This document shows positions 17,899 to 27,201 of a DNA stretch of 49,216 nt, piece after piece (position 1 is the first letter of the stretch; each line of letters starts with the position of its first letter). This stretch comes from Bacteroidota bacterium. Its GTDB lineage: Bacteria; Bacteroidota; Bacteroidia; B-17B0; Aurantibacillaceae. Location of the stretch: contig JAAFIQ010000023.1 of assembly GCA_013298715.1 (NCBI GenBank), forward strand, positions 1 through 49,216, given 5' to 3'. Both the position numbers and the translations under genes were made by a program. The notes beneath the pieces were generated by a model, which was given only the letters and a program-made list of their open reading frames with translations, had not been told where the DNA came from and did no database searches.

Positions 17899-18791
17899 AA
17901 ATTGTCTACAAGCACTAAATAGTTGTTTTTGTTGTTAATGGCAAATCGAGTTATTTTATTTAATTTAAAATTTTTTAAATCGAGAAAGGTTACCCAGCTT
18001 TGTTTTTTTTCATTGTATCTCAACAACACTTGACCTTCACTCTTAATCAAGCCTAATGTGTTATGCCAAATGAAATCTTCACTTGTTCTTGGATAGCTCG
18101 CATAAACTTCTGCTTTTCGTAAAATAAAATTGTATTTATAAAAAGTTGTGCTAGAGCTGTCTTTTATTCCATAAATAAGCATGTGCCTATTAATTGCCCA
18201 AAAACAGCGGGTTGGGTGTGTTCCTAATAACGCATCTTTTTTAGTTGTAATGCTAAAATACCTTAAAGAATGTGGCTCAGTTAATTTGTAATAAACAACA
18301 GTATCTGAATTAAGAAAACAGTAATAGCCCACAGAATCGGTAGCTTGAAGCTGTGTATCTTCTTTTTTTGATAAACGACTTGTATAAGCGGAGTAGCTCC
18401 CATCCGAAGCGCTAATGGGCATTATAACTTGCGAAGAATCTTGTAAAACAACAACACTTGATAGTAATTTTGTGTTAGCTATTTCTCTTGGTGAATACTC
18501 ACTCTCTTTTGTTTTTGTAACTTGAATTATTTTTTTATTCTTAATGGTGTACCTATAAATATCTGCTTGTTTGTCTTCTTTAATACTTACAAAATAAATT
18601 GATTTGCCATCACTACTAAAACTTGGTTGATTGTCATATCCCTCCCTATTAGTAATGTTTGCTGCATTTTTTGCAATTACAACAGAATCATTTTTTATTT
18701 GTAATTGAAACAACCATAAATCTGTATTTGGTTGTTGAGCAAAACAAAAACTACTTATTACAAAAAAAATTAGTGTGAAATTATTTTTCAT
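17895..18791 (-). CDS. Secreted TolB-like beta-propeller protein
   Basis: 298 residues with a signal peptide (LIFFVISSFCFAQQ). The first blades carry the PD40/WD40-like signature: NREGYDNQPSFSSDGKSIYFVS followed by ADIYRYTIKNKKIIQVT and ESEYSPREI. Later blades are divergent. Such TolB-type propellers are periplasmic or outer-membrane-associated binding modules; the partner is unknown. The gene overlaps the PAP2 gene by 11 bases and the GNAT gene by 4. Confidence 0.75.
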   Translation of the reverse strand: MKNNFTLIFFVISSFCFAQQPNTDLWLFQLQIKNDSVVIAKNAANITNREGYDNQPSFSSDGKSIYFVSIKEDKQADIYRYTIKNKKIIQVTKTKESEYSPREIANTKLLSSVVVLQDSSQVIMPISASDGSYSAYTSRLSKKEDTQLQATDSVGYYCFLNSDTVVYYKLTEPHSLRYFSITTKKDALLGTHPTRCFWAINRHMLIYGIKDSSSTTFYKYNFILRKAEVYASYPRTSEDFIWHNTLGLIKSEGQVLLRYNEKKQSWVTFLDLKNFKLNKITRFAINNKNNYLVLVDNL

Positions 18792-19350
18792 TTAAGAAAG
18801 ATATTTTGTTTAATAAAAAATTTACGAGTAGCGCTCCAATTAATCCTGCTATAAAGCCAACAGCAATATCGCTAGGGTAGTGCACGCCTAAATACATTCT
18901 GCTATAAACCACTATTATTGGGTAAAGGAAAAATAAAAATCGCCATCTTTTTCGAATAACTTTAGCGAATAAAAAAACAAAAAAACAAACCCCAAATGTA
19001 TTGGCGGAGTGCCCCGAAAAAAAGCCATATTTGCCGCCTTCATAATTATGTACCAAATGTATTTTTTCTTTTAGAATTAAATTGTGTGTTGGGCGATAAC
19101 GTTTAACGCTATGTTTTACAAGGTTTGAGCTGCCATCGGCAAAAGCAAATACTAAACTACACCCAATTAAAAACTTCATGGTTGATTTTGAACCAACACG
19201 TTTATAAATGTAGGCTGCAATCAATAACAGCAAACAAACTGTTGGGTATATTTGGCTAAAGAACCACATTATTTCATCCACTATAGGATTATTATGGTTG
19301 TTTATCCATACTAACAAGTTGCCATCTAATTCTTCAAATCGATCTATCAT
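18781..19350 (-). CDS. PAP2 family membrane phosphatase
   Basis: 189 residues from ATG 19350, which overlaps the upstream stop as ATGA; an earlier in-frame ATG (19371) would overlap the neighbour by 25 bases and is less likely. About five transmembrane segments. The three phosphatase motifs are present: KHSVKRYRP (KxxxxxxRP), FSGHSANTFG (SGH), and SRMYLGVHYPSD (SRxxxxxHxxxD). Candidate substrates are undecaprenyl pyrophosphate or lipid phosphates. The position next to mltG and dapF suits undecaprenyl carrier recycling, but that is inference. Confidence 0.85.
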   Translation of the reverse strand: MIDRFEELDGNLLVWINNHNNPIVDEIMWFFSQIYPTVCLLLLIAAYIYKRVGSKSTMKFLIGCSLVFAFADGSSNLVKHSVKRYRPTHNLILKEKIHLVHNYEGGKYGFFSGHSANTFGVCFFVFLFAKVIRKRWRFLFFLYPIIVVYSRMYLGVHYPSDIAVGFIAGLIGALLVNFLLNKISFLNEK

Positions 19351-19829
19351 TTCCTTAATATAGGAATCCAAATTTCTTCTTCCGAATCGTCTGAATTCTT
19401 TTTGTATTTCTCTCCTAAAATTTCAAAATGAAATCTATCTGTTGCAATTTTAAATTCACTTTTAGGAAACCAGTTTGTAAATATGTTATTAAATGCTTCG
19501 TTTGCTTTTGCTGAACTTCCTTTGTAGTTAAATACCACGTAATTACCGCCTTCAATTTTTACACAAGTAAAATCATTTGGAGCGGTCACTTCTTTTGTTA
19601 CAGCAACACCAGCGTATTTCATAAACGGTTTTGCAGGACTAAACTGATTAAAATAATCGTTCGAGTGTTTCGTGATGGAATATAAATTAGAATCTATTTT
19701 ATTTTCGATACTATTTCTTAAAGGCATAAATCGATTCCACAAATCTACGGCTTTATAATCCAATAAATTCATTTCTAGTGAATAACAACAAATCAGTATA
19801 GGTTCTATGGTTTCAAATCTAAATTCCAT
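19347..19829 (-). CDS. Stand-alone GyrI-like/effector-binding domain protein
   Basis: 160 residues without a DNA-binding domain. The sequence alternates strands and helices like the GyrI-like small-molecule-binding fold: KYAGVAVTKEVTAPNDFTCVKIEGGNYVVFNYKG, then FNNIFTNWFPKSEFKIATDRFHFEILGEKYK with acidic residues and a final WIPI strand. Single-domain members bind hydrophobic ligands or hydrolyse small molecules; some are called AraC-effector-domain proteins. The ligand is unknown. Start and stop overlap both neighbours by 1 and 4 bases, so it is translationally coupled to mltG and PAP2. Confidence 0.6.
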   Translation of the reverse strand: MEFRFETIEPILICCYSLEMNLLDYKAVDLWNRFMPLRNSIENKIDSNLYSITKHSNDYFNQFSPAKPFMKYAGVAVTKEVTAPNDFTCVKIEGGNYVVFNYKGSSAKANEAFNNIFTNWFPKSEFKIATDRFHFEILGEKYKKNSDDSEEEIWIPILRK

Positions 19830-20872
19830 TAACGTTTTATACCTTTATTGGTGATAGCTTTTTGATAAGCCTTGGCAAATTTTTTGTGCTCTTCATAGGT
19901 TTCAGAAAAGTCTGAATAGCCGTTTAATTCTGGTTTTGCACAAAAGAATTTGTATTTGTGTTTGGTATAGTTTAACACAGCATCAATTGCTTGTACCTTT
20001 ACCAAACAAATTGGACCAGGCGGCAAACCTTTATTTTTATAGGTATTGTAAGGCGAATCAATTTCTTTATCTTCATCTAAAACACGCTGAACGCCCCAAT
20101 TTTTATTCGCGAAAATTAAAGTTGGGTCAGCTTGCAATTCCATATTTGTTTCTAATCGATTAATGTAGACACCAGCAATTTTTTGTTGATCTGAGGCAAT
20201 GGCACTTTCGCTTTGTACAATAGAAGCCAAGGTTATAACATCCACAACACTATAGCCAATTTTTTTTGCTTTTTGTTTTCTTGCTTCACTCCAAACATTA
20301 TCAAAATTTATTTTTAGTTCTTTAAAAAAGTCTTCTTTATTAATTGCCCAGCTTACCTCAAGGGTAGTTGGAATTATTGCCGCAAAAGCATTATCAGGGT
20401 CTAAAGAAAATTTTTTTTCTAAAAATGTATCATCTGCAAATTCATTTTCTAAATCGCCTTCAGTTAATTCAAGTTTATCGGCTACATAAGTTATAAATTC
20501 ATCAATAGAATGTATTTGCGAATTAAAAAAGAGTTTTACTTTCTCTTGTTTATTGTACTTAATCAAATTAATAATTTGACGTAGCGTCATACCGTTGTTA
20601 ATTCTATATTTTCCTGGGTGTATTTCTTCTCCTAATTTCATTTTCTCCGCTAACCATGTAAAATCTTTTTCGTCTTCAATTATATCTTCTCTCTTTAGAT
20701 TAGAAACTACTTCTTGTAATTCGTCATCGCTTTCAATATAAAAATACGTATAAGCTTTATTTTTAAGGTGAATTGCTTTTGCAAAATAATTTAAGTAGAA
20801 GTAATAGCCAACCGCACCTAGAATTAATACTATTAAAATAAAAAAATATTTTTTTGATTTAGACTTTGCCAT
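19829..20872 (-). CDS. mltG: Endolytic murein transglycosylase MltG
   Basis: 347 residues. MltG cleaves nascent glycan strands on the outer face of the inner membrane and sets glycan chain length. One N-terminal membrane helix (residues 9-28), then a LysM-like region (GEEIHPGKYRINNGMTLRQIINL), then the YceG/MltG domain: TLASIVQSES with catalytic Glu at about 222, VYINRLETNMELQADPTLIF, and NTYKNKGLPPGPICL followed by KYKFFCAKP. The usual IVEKE reads IVQSE here, keeping the second Glu. It is adjacent, with no gap, to the cytochrome gene upstream and overlaps the GyrI-like gene by one base. Confidence 0.95.
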   Translation of the reverse strand: MAKSKSKKYFFILIVLILGAVGYYFYLNYFAKAIHLKNKAYTYFYIESDDELQEVVSNLKREDIIEDEKDFTWLAEKMKLGEEIHPGKYRINNGMTLRQIINLIKYNKQEKVKLFFNSQIHSIDEFITYVADKLELTEGDLENEFADDTFLEKKFSLDPDNAFAAIIPTTLEVSWAINKEDFFKELKINFDNVWSEARKQKAKKIGYSVVDVITLASIVQSESAIASDQQKIAGVYINRLETNMELQADPTLIFANKNWGVQRVLDEDKEIDSPYNTYKNKGLPPGPICLVKVQAIDAVLNYTKHKYKFFCAKPELNGYSDFSETYEEHKKFAKAYQKAITNKGIKR

Positions 20873-22933
20873 TTAAGAAATTTGAGCCAAAGCAGCTTTT
20901 GCTTTGTTGTTGTTTGGATTTATTTTTAACAGACGTTGTAAGTACATTTTACATTGTTTTATATCCTTTAAATATAAATAATATCCTGCTAAATTTAGTA
21001 ATAATTGCTCATAATCAGGGTCTAATTTTAGTGCTTGCTTGTATAGTCTGAAAGCCTCTGCTTGCTGTCCTTTAACAAGTTTTAAATATCCTAAACTTGT
21101 TAAAGCAGAAACATTTTTAGGATATTGAGTAAGTACGTATTCAAAAATTGTTTCAGCGTCATTTAACTGGTTGTTTTGCGCCAAGCAGGCGCCATATTTG
21201 TTGTTGAAATCTAAATTAAATGGAGCTAAGTTAACCGCTTGTTTAAAAAATGGAAGTGCTTTTGCTTGCTCGTTTAAGTAATTATAGGATTCTGCAATTC
21301 TGTAACAAGCCCAAGCATCGTAATTATGGTAACTTTTTTTAGTTAATAGTTTTGAGAGTAAATTATCCTTACCAACATTGCTTACTAGGGAACTTATTTT
21401 ATAAAAATTACTTCTGAAAAATTCTATTTGAACTAATTCGTGAATATTTTCTTTAACCTCTTTTGTGTTTGAACTTGCCAATAAAAAATTTGCAGAATCG
21501 AGGAATGATTTATTTTGCTCAAATTTTTCAAACTGATTGATGTAAGCCTTTGCTCTTGTTTTTTTACTCGGATTTTTTTCGTTGATGGCAAATAAGCCAA
21601 TAAACTCTTTTACCTTTTCTTTTTGTTTCTGAGTGATTGGTTTTCTGATGTAATGATCGTGCACGGTTACGTGTGGGATATCTATTGAGCCTGAATTAGG
21701 CATATGGCAACTTACACAGTTTAAGTTTTGAATTGCCTCACCAGTATTAATTTTTGATTTTATTTTTTCATCAGAGCAAGTTATTAAATTGTTTTTTGTG
21801 TTATGACAGTTGTTACAAGCATCGTTAAACACATTTTTGTTTGTTTGTTTTACACTTACATGCGGGTTGTGGCATGTAATGCAAGTCATGGCATCTTTAT
21901 AGGGTTTTAATGGGTTAGTACTCTTTAATTTTGCTTTTTCAATAGACTTTATAAAACAAGCGCTTTGCTTTAGTCTATCTGCGTGCGATGCCATTATAAA
22001 TTCGTCATCTGCATTTTTATATTTTGGCAGAAATACACTTAGTACATCACTTAATTTTTTTCCCGGTTTAAAATCGTAAAAACTTTTTCCATCTTTTAGT
22101 ACCGCATTGCCTTGTAAATGGCATCGTTGACATATATCGAACTGCAAATCAATACTTAACTTAGCTGGATTTACAATTGAGTAATCAATGTACTTTGATG
22201 TATCTATTTTTGATCCTGTTGAACGTTGCACCACATGAATGCTGCCAGGGCCATGACAACGTTCGCAATCAATGCCGCTTGGTATATGGCTGTATTTGTT
22301 TTCTGAACCTATTTCAAAAGTAGGATAGCCATTGTGGCAACTCATACATTCTAATCCTATTTTTCTGTTAAAGCGTGTATTTACGCCATTCTCAAAACCT
22401 GGCGGTAAATCCCATTTTTGTTTTTGTGTGTAGAAAGTCATAGGCATTTGATGTACATACCCATTTTGGCAAGATAAATGCGAATTGGTGTGTTGGCCTG
22501 AACCAATAATAAAATTAACCAGTTCGGAGCGTTGGTGTATAGTATCTTTGTTTTCAATTCTAAATTCAGTAATAAACAAACTATCTTTTTGCCAATTTGA
22601 AAAATACTTTAAATTGGTGAAACCATCGCTAACAAAGGGTTTAGAGAAATTCGCACTTGATTTTTCTTTTGTTGCCATATCAAACGATTTACCCATTCCT
22701 GTTTGTTTAAATGAATTGTAAATGGATTGATGGCACTGTTTGCACGTGTTTATCCCAACATATTTCGCACTATCGCTATGGTTCAAGTAAACTAAACTAT
22801 CTTTTAATTTTTGAATTTCTTTGGCTTTATCTGAATTTGAAAAGCAAGAATAAAAAATGATGATACCCAATAAACTAAAAAAAACTAGCACAAAGTACTT
22901 TGTTTTTAAGCTAAATTTTTTGTGCTTTGGCAT
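20873..22933 (-). CDS. Heptaheme cytochrome c lipoprotein with C-terminal TPR repeats
   Basis: 686 residues. An N-terminal hydrophobic segment ends at C30 (IFYSC), so it is probably a lipoprotein. Seven CxxCH haem-binding motifs lie at about residues 64, 196, 223, 268, 351, 373 and 406 (CKQCH, CMSCH, CERCH, CQRCH, CITCH, CNNCH, CVSCH). Contexts such as CERCHGPG, CITCHNPH and CVSCHMPN resemble the multihaem proteins of the cytochrome c554/NrfA-like superfamily. Residues about 555-680 hold three to four TPR-like repeats (YNLNEQAKALPFFKQAVNLAP; LGYLKLVKGQQAEAFRLY). It should be a periplasmic electron-transfer or scaffold protein; no partner oxidoreductase is encoded nearby. The stop directly abuts the mltG ATG. 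Confidence 0.88.
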   Translation of the reverse strand: MPKHKKFSLKTKYFVLVFFSLLGIIIFYSCFSNSDKAKEIQKLKDSLVYLNHSDSAKYVGINTCKQCHQSIYNSFKQTGMGKSFDMATKEKSSANFSKPFVSDGFTNLKYFSNWQKDSLFITEFRIENKDTIHQRSELVNFIIGSGQHTNSHLSCQNGYVHQMPMTFYTQKQKWDLPPGFENGVNTRFNRKIGLECMSCHNGYPTFEIGSENKYSHIPSGIDCERCHGPGSIHVVQRSTGSKIDTSKYIDYSIVNPAKLSIDLQFDICQRCHLQGNAVLKDGKSFYDFKPGKKLSDVLSVFLPKYKNADDEFIMASHADRLKQSACFIKSIEKAKLKSTNPLKPYKDAMTCITCHNPHVSVKQTNKNVFNDACNNCHNTKNNLITCSDEKIKSKINTGEAIQNLNCVSCHMPNSGSIDIPHVTVHDHYIRKPITQKQKEKVKEFIGLFAINEKNPSKKTRAKAYINQFEKFEQNKSFLDSANFLLASSNTKEVKENIHELVQIEFFRSNFYKISSLVSNVGKDNLLSKLLTKKSYHNYDAWACYRIAESYNYLNEQAKALPFFKQAVNLAPFNLDFNNKYGACLAQNNQLNDAETIFEYVLTQYPKNVSALTSLGYLKLVKGQQAEAFRLYKQALKLDPDYEQLLLNLAGYYLYLKDIKQCKMYLQRLLKINPNNNKAKAALAQIS

Positions 22934-22980
22934 AACCTTCTTTGATTAATTTTAGATAGTAAACTTATTGATTGAAATAA

Positions 22981-23505
22981 TTATTCAGTAAAAATACATT
23001 GCAAAAAGTATACATCTTCAAAAGTTGACTTCCCAGTTTTGTGCCATTGTTTTTTTATTCCGCTTTTTTCAAAACCAGCTTTTTCAAATAAGGATAAACT
23101 CGCAGTGTTACTAACATCAACATGCACGTATGTTTGATGTAGATAAAGAATTTTAAAACAGTATTCTTTAATCAGGCTAATTGCTTCTTCTGCAAAACCA
23201 TTATTTCTGTAATTTTTATTAATAAACACACCAATTCCACAGCGATTATGTTGTGGTTCAAATTCAAATAAATCAATGCAACCAACCGTTTCTCCATTTT
23301 CGGTACTATTAATCATTAGGCGCAATTGTTTAATTGTGTAAATATCTTGTAGTGAGTTTACAAACTCCTCTAAAACAAATTTACTAAATGGGACTTGTGT
23401 ATAGCTTATTTTCCAAATTTCTAAATCATTTTCCCAGCCATAGAGTAGGTGTACATCGGCAGGTTCAATGGCTCTTATAGTAATTTTATTTCCTTTTATA
23501 AACAT
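22981..23505 (-). CDS. RimJ/RimL-type GNAT acetyltransferase
   Basis: 174 residues from ATG 23505, which overlaps the upstream TAA by one base (TAATG); an ATG 18 bases earlier exists but is less likely. The start KGNKITIRAIEPADVHLLYGWEND is the standard beginning of GNAT family 3 (RimL-like) enzymes. The acetyl-CoA loop is in GVFINKNYRNNGFAEEAISLIKEYCF, and the late VHVDVSNTASLSLFEKAGFEKSG segment is typical. The acceptor may be a protein N-terminus or spermidine-like amine; it cannot be told from sequence. A 47-base gap separates it from the cytochrome gene downstream. Confidence 0.85.
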   Translation of the reverse strand: MFIKGNKITIRAIEPADVHLLYGWENDLEIWKISYTQVPFSKFVLEEFVNSLQDIYTIKQLRLMINSTENGETVGCIDLFEFEPQHNRCGIGVFINKNYRNNGFAEEAISLIKEYCFKILYLHQTYVHVDVSNTASLSLFEKAGFEKSGIKKQWHKTGKSTFEDVYFLQCIFTE

Positions 23506-24062
23506 TATAAAGTGCTTTGCCAATTATTGGCTTCTAATATTTTTTGTTGTAAGGTTTCCTTAGTATAATAAGGCAAAAGTAGCGTGTCGTTCTCTTCTTG
23601 TTGATTGAATTGCATAAAATCAGTTATGAAATTGTTTTCACATAGTCGTTCTACAAATTCAAATAATAATTCTTTTTCATCCAATTGAAGTGCATATAGT
23701 TCTTGAAAAAAAAGTTTTATTGGGCTTAAACAGGTAGAGGTATTATTTTCAACTTTTACAAATTTTTTAATTGCCTCTTGCAAAATTTCTAGCTGATAAT
23801 AGTTGCTAAAAACAGGATGTGGTTTAATTTTGATAAAAGTACTTTCAATTTTTTTTTGTGCAATTGTTTTTAAAAGCACTTCATGGCTTATATTAAACTC
23901 TTGCCCTTTAATGGTAAGTGAATTATAATTTCCATCAATCAACATGCCAATATGAGGCGGAACACGCGTTGCATTGAGAATAGCTAACCAATTATTTTTG
24001 CCAAGATGTTGATTACTTGTTTTTAATTTTGGTAAATTAATATGTACGAGTTCTTTAGTCAA
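23505..24062 (-). CDS. Conserved-looking protein of unknown function downstream of dapF
   Basis: 185 residues from a TTG start at 24062, overlapping dapF by 8 bases. No signal peptide, membrane segment or recognised domain. The N-terminal third is strand-rich (IGMLIDGNYNSLTIKGQEFNISHEVL) and the C-terminal half is helical and Glu/Gln-rich with LSPIKLFFQELYALQLDEKELLFEFVERL. It is translationally coupled to dapF upstream and to the GNAT gene downstream, which supports it being real. I do not recognise it. Confidence 0.65.
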   Translation of the reverse strand: MTKELVHINLPKLKTSNQHLGKNNWLAILNATRVPPHIGMLIDGNYNSLTIKGQEFNISHEVLLKTIAQKKIESTFIKIKPHPVFSNYYQLEILQEAIKKFVKVENNTSTCLSPIKLFFQELYALQLDEKELLFEFVERLCENNFITDFMQFNQQEENDTLLLPYYTKETLQQKILEANNWQSTL

Positions 24063-24843
24063 GTAATTTTATACTGCCTGAAAATACTTTTGTAGCCTTG
24101 CCTTTAAGCCAAATATTATAAAAATTTTTATCTAGAACCTTTTCAAATGAAACTTCTAAATTACCTCCAAGGGTGCTTACTAGGCAATTATTTTTTGAGG
24201 TTGAAATACCTATTAACGAAGCGCATAAAGCGGCAGCGGTAACACCAGTGCCGCATGAGAGCGTTTCGTTTTCTACGCCACGTTCGTAAGTTCTTACAAA
24301 CAAGGCATCTTCTTTTTTCTCAATAAAGTTTACGTTAGTTCCTTGCTCAACGAATCTTGCACTGTTTCTAACGGCATTGCCTTCTTTATAAACGTCGAAA
24401 GAATTAATATCTGAAACAACTTTTACATAATGAGGAGAACCTGTGTTTAAATAAAAAAAATCACTTCCTACTTCAACCTCTTTTACATCTTGCATTTTTA
24501 ATTGAACAAAATCTTCTGATTCGATAATTGCATCGTGCTTACCATCAATGGCTAAAAATGTTGCTTTGTTCTCAATTATCCCGAGGTGCTTTGCAAAGGC
24601 AGTAATACATCTCCCTCCATTACCGCACATACTACTTTCGTTGCCATCGCTGTTATAATAAACCATTTTAAAATCAACACCTGCCGCTAATTCTAGCAAC
24701 ATCAAACCATCCGCACCAATTCCAAATTTACGGTTGCACAAAAAATTTATTTGCTCTGTAGTAAGCGAAACGGAGTTGCTTCTATTATCAATTAAAATAA
24801 AATCATTGCCAGTGCCTTGGTATTTAAAGAAACTAATTTCCAT
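24055..24843 (-). CDS. dapF: Diaminopimelate epimerase
   Basis: 262 residues. Interconverts LL- and meso-diaminopimelate, supplying meso-DAP for peptidoglycan and lysine. Both catalytic cysteines are present: C73 in SSMCGNGGRC and C197 in TLSCGTGVTAAALC. The start KYQGTGNDFILIDNR, the GIGADGL segment, and GSPHYV are standard. Length is normal (about 260-280). It follows the membrane-anchored unknown gene by 5 bases. Confidence 0.96.
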   Translation of the reverse strand: MEISFFKYQGTGNDFILIDNRSNSVSLTTEQINFLCNRKFGIGADGLMLLELAAGVDFKMVYYNSDGNESSMCGNGGRCITAFAKHLGIIENKATFLAIDGKHDAIIESEDFVQLKMQDVKEVEVGSDFFYLNTGSPHYVKVVSDINSFDVYKEGNAVRNSARFVEQGTNVNFIEKKEDALFVRTYERGVENETLSCGTGVTAAALCASLIGISTSKNNCLVSTLGGNLEVSFEKVLDKNFYNIWLKGKATKVFSGSIKLLD

Positions 24844-24848
24844 AGTAA

Positions 24849-25478
24849 TTAATTCATTTTTGCAAGTAAATCAGAATCGTTTACGCGCTCAAGTTGTTTA
24901 AACTCGCTCCCGTTAAATAATTTATAAACTTGCTCGCTACATTTTATGTAATAAGAATTATCCAATTCGTAGAGTACAACATTGGTATAATCTACAAATC
25001 CATAAAGCATAATTTTATTTTTTGTAAATCTGTAGCCACGAGAGTTAAGCGGTGTTTTCCAGAACTCAACAAAGTACAAATCTGAATTAAATTGACTAAC
25101 GTTTGATAGGTTGGCTGCCGTGGTATCTGAAACTAAATTGTTTTCACCAATTTTGATGAGTTTAATACTTTTTACCGAAAGCATTTCTTCTTTGGCAACG
25201 TTGTAATTTTCATCTTGCTTAATTAAACTGTCAACTTCTTTGTAATTTATTTTCGCAGAGTTGGGTAGTTTAATTTTAAAACGTTCTTTATTTTTTGCTT
25301 CTGTATTTTTTTGTGAATCGGAATCCACTGGTTTTTCAATGACAGTAATTTTATCTTTTGCAGAGTTTTTAATTGAATTGAATAAATCAGAAATTTTGAA
25401 AAGAAAAATTCCTACACCAATTATTAGACCTATTGATAATCCAAAAATAAAGCTTGGTATTTTTCGTTTTATGCTCAT
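24849..25478 (-). CDS. Membrane-anchored protein of unknown function
   Basis: 209 residues. A basic N-terminus (MSIKRK) and one hydrophobic segment, about residues 8-28 (FIFGLSIGLIIGVGIFLF), anchor it in the inner membrane with the rest outside. A lysine-rich hydrophilic linker follows (about residues 40-75), then a mixed strand/helix domain with FVEFWKTPLNSRGYRFTKNKIMLYGF and VVLYELDNSYYIKCSEQVYKLFNG near the end. No family recognised. It is the first gene of the long minus-strand operon and is divergent from htrA. Confidence 0.6.
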   Translation of the reverse strand: MSIKRKIPSFIFGLSIGLIIGVGIFLFKISDLFNSIKNSAKDKITVIEKPVDSDSQKNTEAKNKERFKIKLPNSAKINYKEVDSLIKQDENYNVAKEEMLSVKSIKLIKIGENNLVSDTTAANLSNVSQFNSDLYFVEFWKTPLNSRGYRFTKNKIMLYGFVDYTNVVLYELDNSYYIKCSEQVYKLFNGSEFKQLERVNDSDLLAKMN

Positions 25479-25569
25479 TTTTAACTACATAAAATTAGCA
25501 TTTTTTTTGATTATAAATTGTTGTGGTTAAGGTTTGTTAAAAACAAATACAGGTTAATAACATTGCTAT

Positions 25570-25577
25570 TAATTTTG
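25570..25577 (+). promoter_or_regulatory. Candidate -7 box for htrA
   Basis: TAATTTTG matches TAnnTTTG in the divergent region between the dapF operon and htrA. It would give a leader of roughly 60 bases. No TTTG -33 element at the expected distance, so the call is tentative; an alternative stress-sigma promoter is possible. Confidence 0.35.
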
Positions 25578-25641
25578 CGTTATGAATTAAAAATCCATTA
25601 TAAAGTCAAAATAAACGTAGTGTTAAATTAAAAAAAATTGT

Positions 25642-27102
25642 ATGAAAAAGATAGCATCAACATTATTCATAGCGGCAGTAGGGGGTTTGACGTCATTATC
25701 TGCTGCTTATTTTTATTCTAAAAACTTTGCCTCCTCGGTAAATCTGGTTCAAAACGAAAGTAAAAATAACACTGTAAAATTGGTAAGTTCGGGAGAAAGT
25801 AATATGTTAAGTATGAATTCAGATTTTACTAATGCGGCTGAAAAGTCTGTAAATTCAGTAGTTCATATAAAGGTAAAAAGTACTCAAGTAAACAATTTAA
25901 ATTACGATCCATTTACTGAATTATTTTTTGGTCCACAACGAAGGCAACAAAACTACACCCAACAAAGTAGCGGTAGTGGTGTAATTATTAGTGATGACGG
26001 TTATATAGTAACCAACAACCACGTAGTTTCTGGAGCTGATGAGATTGAAGTGGTAATGAACGATAAACGCACTTATGAAGGAACGATTATTGGTACGGAT
26101 GCCAGTACAGATGTTGCTTTGATAAAAATTAAAGAAAAAAATTTGCCTTACTTAAATTATGGAAATAGTGATGCAGTAAAGGTGGGGGAGTGGGCGCTAG
26201 CTGTTGGGAATCCATTTAACTTAGAAAGTACCGTAACGGCTGGGATAATTAGTGCTAAAGGAAGGAGCAATATTTTAGAGAATTCAAAACGCCCAATAGA
26301 ATCGTTTATTCAAACGGATGCTGCTGTTAACCCTGGTAATAGTGGAGGCGCATTAGTTAATATTTATGGAGAATTAATTGGGATCAACACAGCTATAGCT
26401 AGTAATAATGGGGCGTACCAAGGTTACTCGTTTGCTGTTCCAGTAAATATTGTTAAAAAAATTGTGAGTGATTTAATTGAGTTTGGAACAGTGCAACGTG
26501 CATACATTGGTGTTATTACTAGAGATATTGATGCAAAATTTGCGAACGAAAAAAATATTAAAGTATTAAATGGCGTTTATGTTAATGCCGTTGCAGATGG
26601 TGGAAGTGCAGCCGATGCTGGCATTACAGAGGGTGATGTAATTACAAAAATTGAAGGTGTTGGCATTTCGAGCTTTAGTGCTTTGCAAGAACAAATAAGT
26701 AAATACCGACCAGGTAATAAAATTAATGTTGAAATTTTAAGAAATAATTCTCAAAAAAACTTAACGCTTACTTTAAAATCTTTAGATAATACAACAAAGC
26801 TGGTAAAGAAAAGTGAAATCGCAAAAGCTTCTATTAATGCGCTGGGGGCAGAGTTTACAGATGTTGAGAAATCGGAATTAGAAAGATTGCGGTTAAGTAA
26901 CGGTGTAAAAGTTGATAAATTAATGAATGGTAAATTTGCACAAGTTGGTATTAAAGAAGGGTTTATAATTACAAGCATAGATAAAAAGAAAGTAAGTACA
27001 CCAAAAGATATTGAAGAAATTATGGCAGATAAAAGTGGTATAATAAGTGTTCAAGGATATTATCCAAATGGTTTGGGTATAACTTATCAGTTTAGTTTGT
27101 GA
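25642..27102 (+). CDS. Do/DegP-type periplasmic serine protease
   Basis: 486 residues. Envelope quality-control protease and chaperone of the HtrA family. An N-terminal signal or anchor segment (residues 3-25) is followed by a trypsin-like domain with the full triad: H127 in TNNHVVSGAD, D157 in DASTDVALIK, S234 in NPGNSGGALV. Two PDZ domains follow, about residues 270-380 (YIGVITRDI, GGSAADAGITEGDVITKI) and 395-486 (ALGAEFTDV, GIKEGFIITSIDKKKV). The second is short and its carboxylate loop is less regular. The gene is alone on its strand and is followed by a terminator converging on the LytTR operon. Confidence 0.93.
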   Translation: MKKIASTLFIAAVGGLTSLSAAYFYSKNFASSVNLVQNESKNNTVKLVSSGESNMLSMNSDFTNAAEKSVNSVVHIKVKSTQVNNLNYDPFTELFFGPQRRQQNYTQQSSGSGVIISDDGYIVTNNHVVSGADEIEVVMNDKRTYEGTIIGTDASTDVALIKIKEKNLPYLNYGNSDAVKVGEWALAVGNPFNLESTVTAGIISAKGRSNILENSKRPIESFIQTDAAVNPGNSGGALVNIYGELIGINTAIASNNGAYQGYSFAVPVNIVKKIVSDLIEFGTVQRAYIGVITRDIDAKFANEKNIKVLNGVYVNAVADGGSAADAGITEGDVITKIEGVGISSFSALQEQISKYRPGNKINVEILRNNSQKNLTLTLKSLDNTTKLVKKSEIAKASINALGAEFTDVEKSELERLRLSNGVKVDKLMNGKFAQVGIKEGFIITSIDKKKVSTPKDIEEIMADKSGIISVQGYYPNGLGITYQFSL

Positions 27103-27130
27103 TAGTTGAGGATGAGAATAAAATTAAAAA

Positions 27131-27155
27131 CGGCAATTTAATGCCGATTTTTTTA
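27131..27155 (+). terminator. Probable terminator after htrA
   Basis: CGGCA and TGCCG (27131-27135 with 27142-27146) form a short 5-bp GC stem around a 6-base AT loop, followed by a T-rich tail. The stem is short, so strength is uncertain. Confidence 0.5.
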
Positions 27156-27201
27156 TTTGATAAAACTCTAAACGAGATAGGTTCGTTGATTCCATCTCAA
27201 C

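Noticed and set aside
19351-19371. Longer PAP2 start at ATG 19371
   Set aside because: It would overlap the upstream gene by 25 bases; ATG 19350 forms a classic ATGA overlap with its stop.
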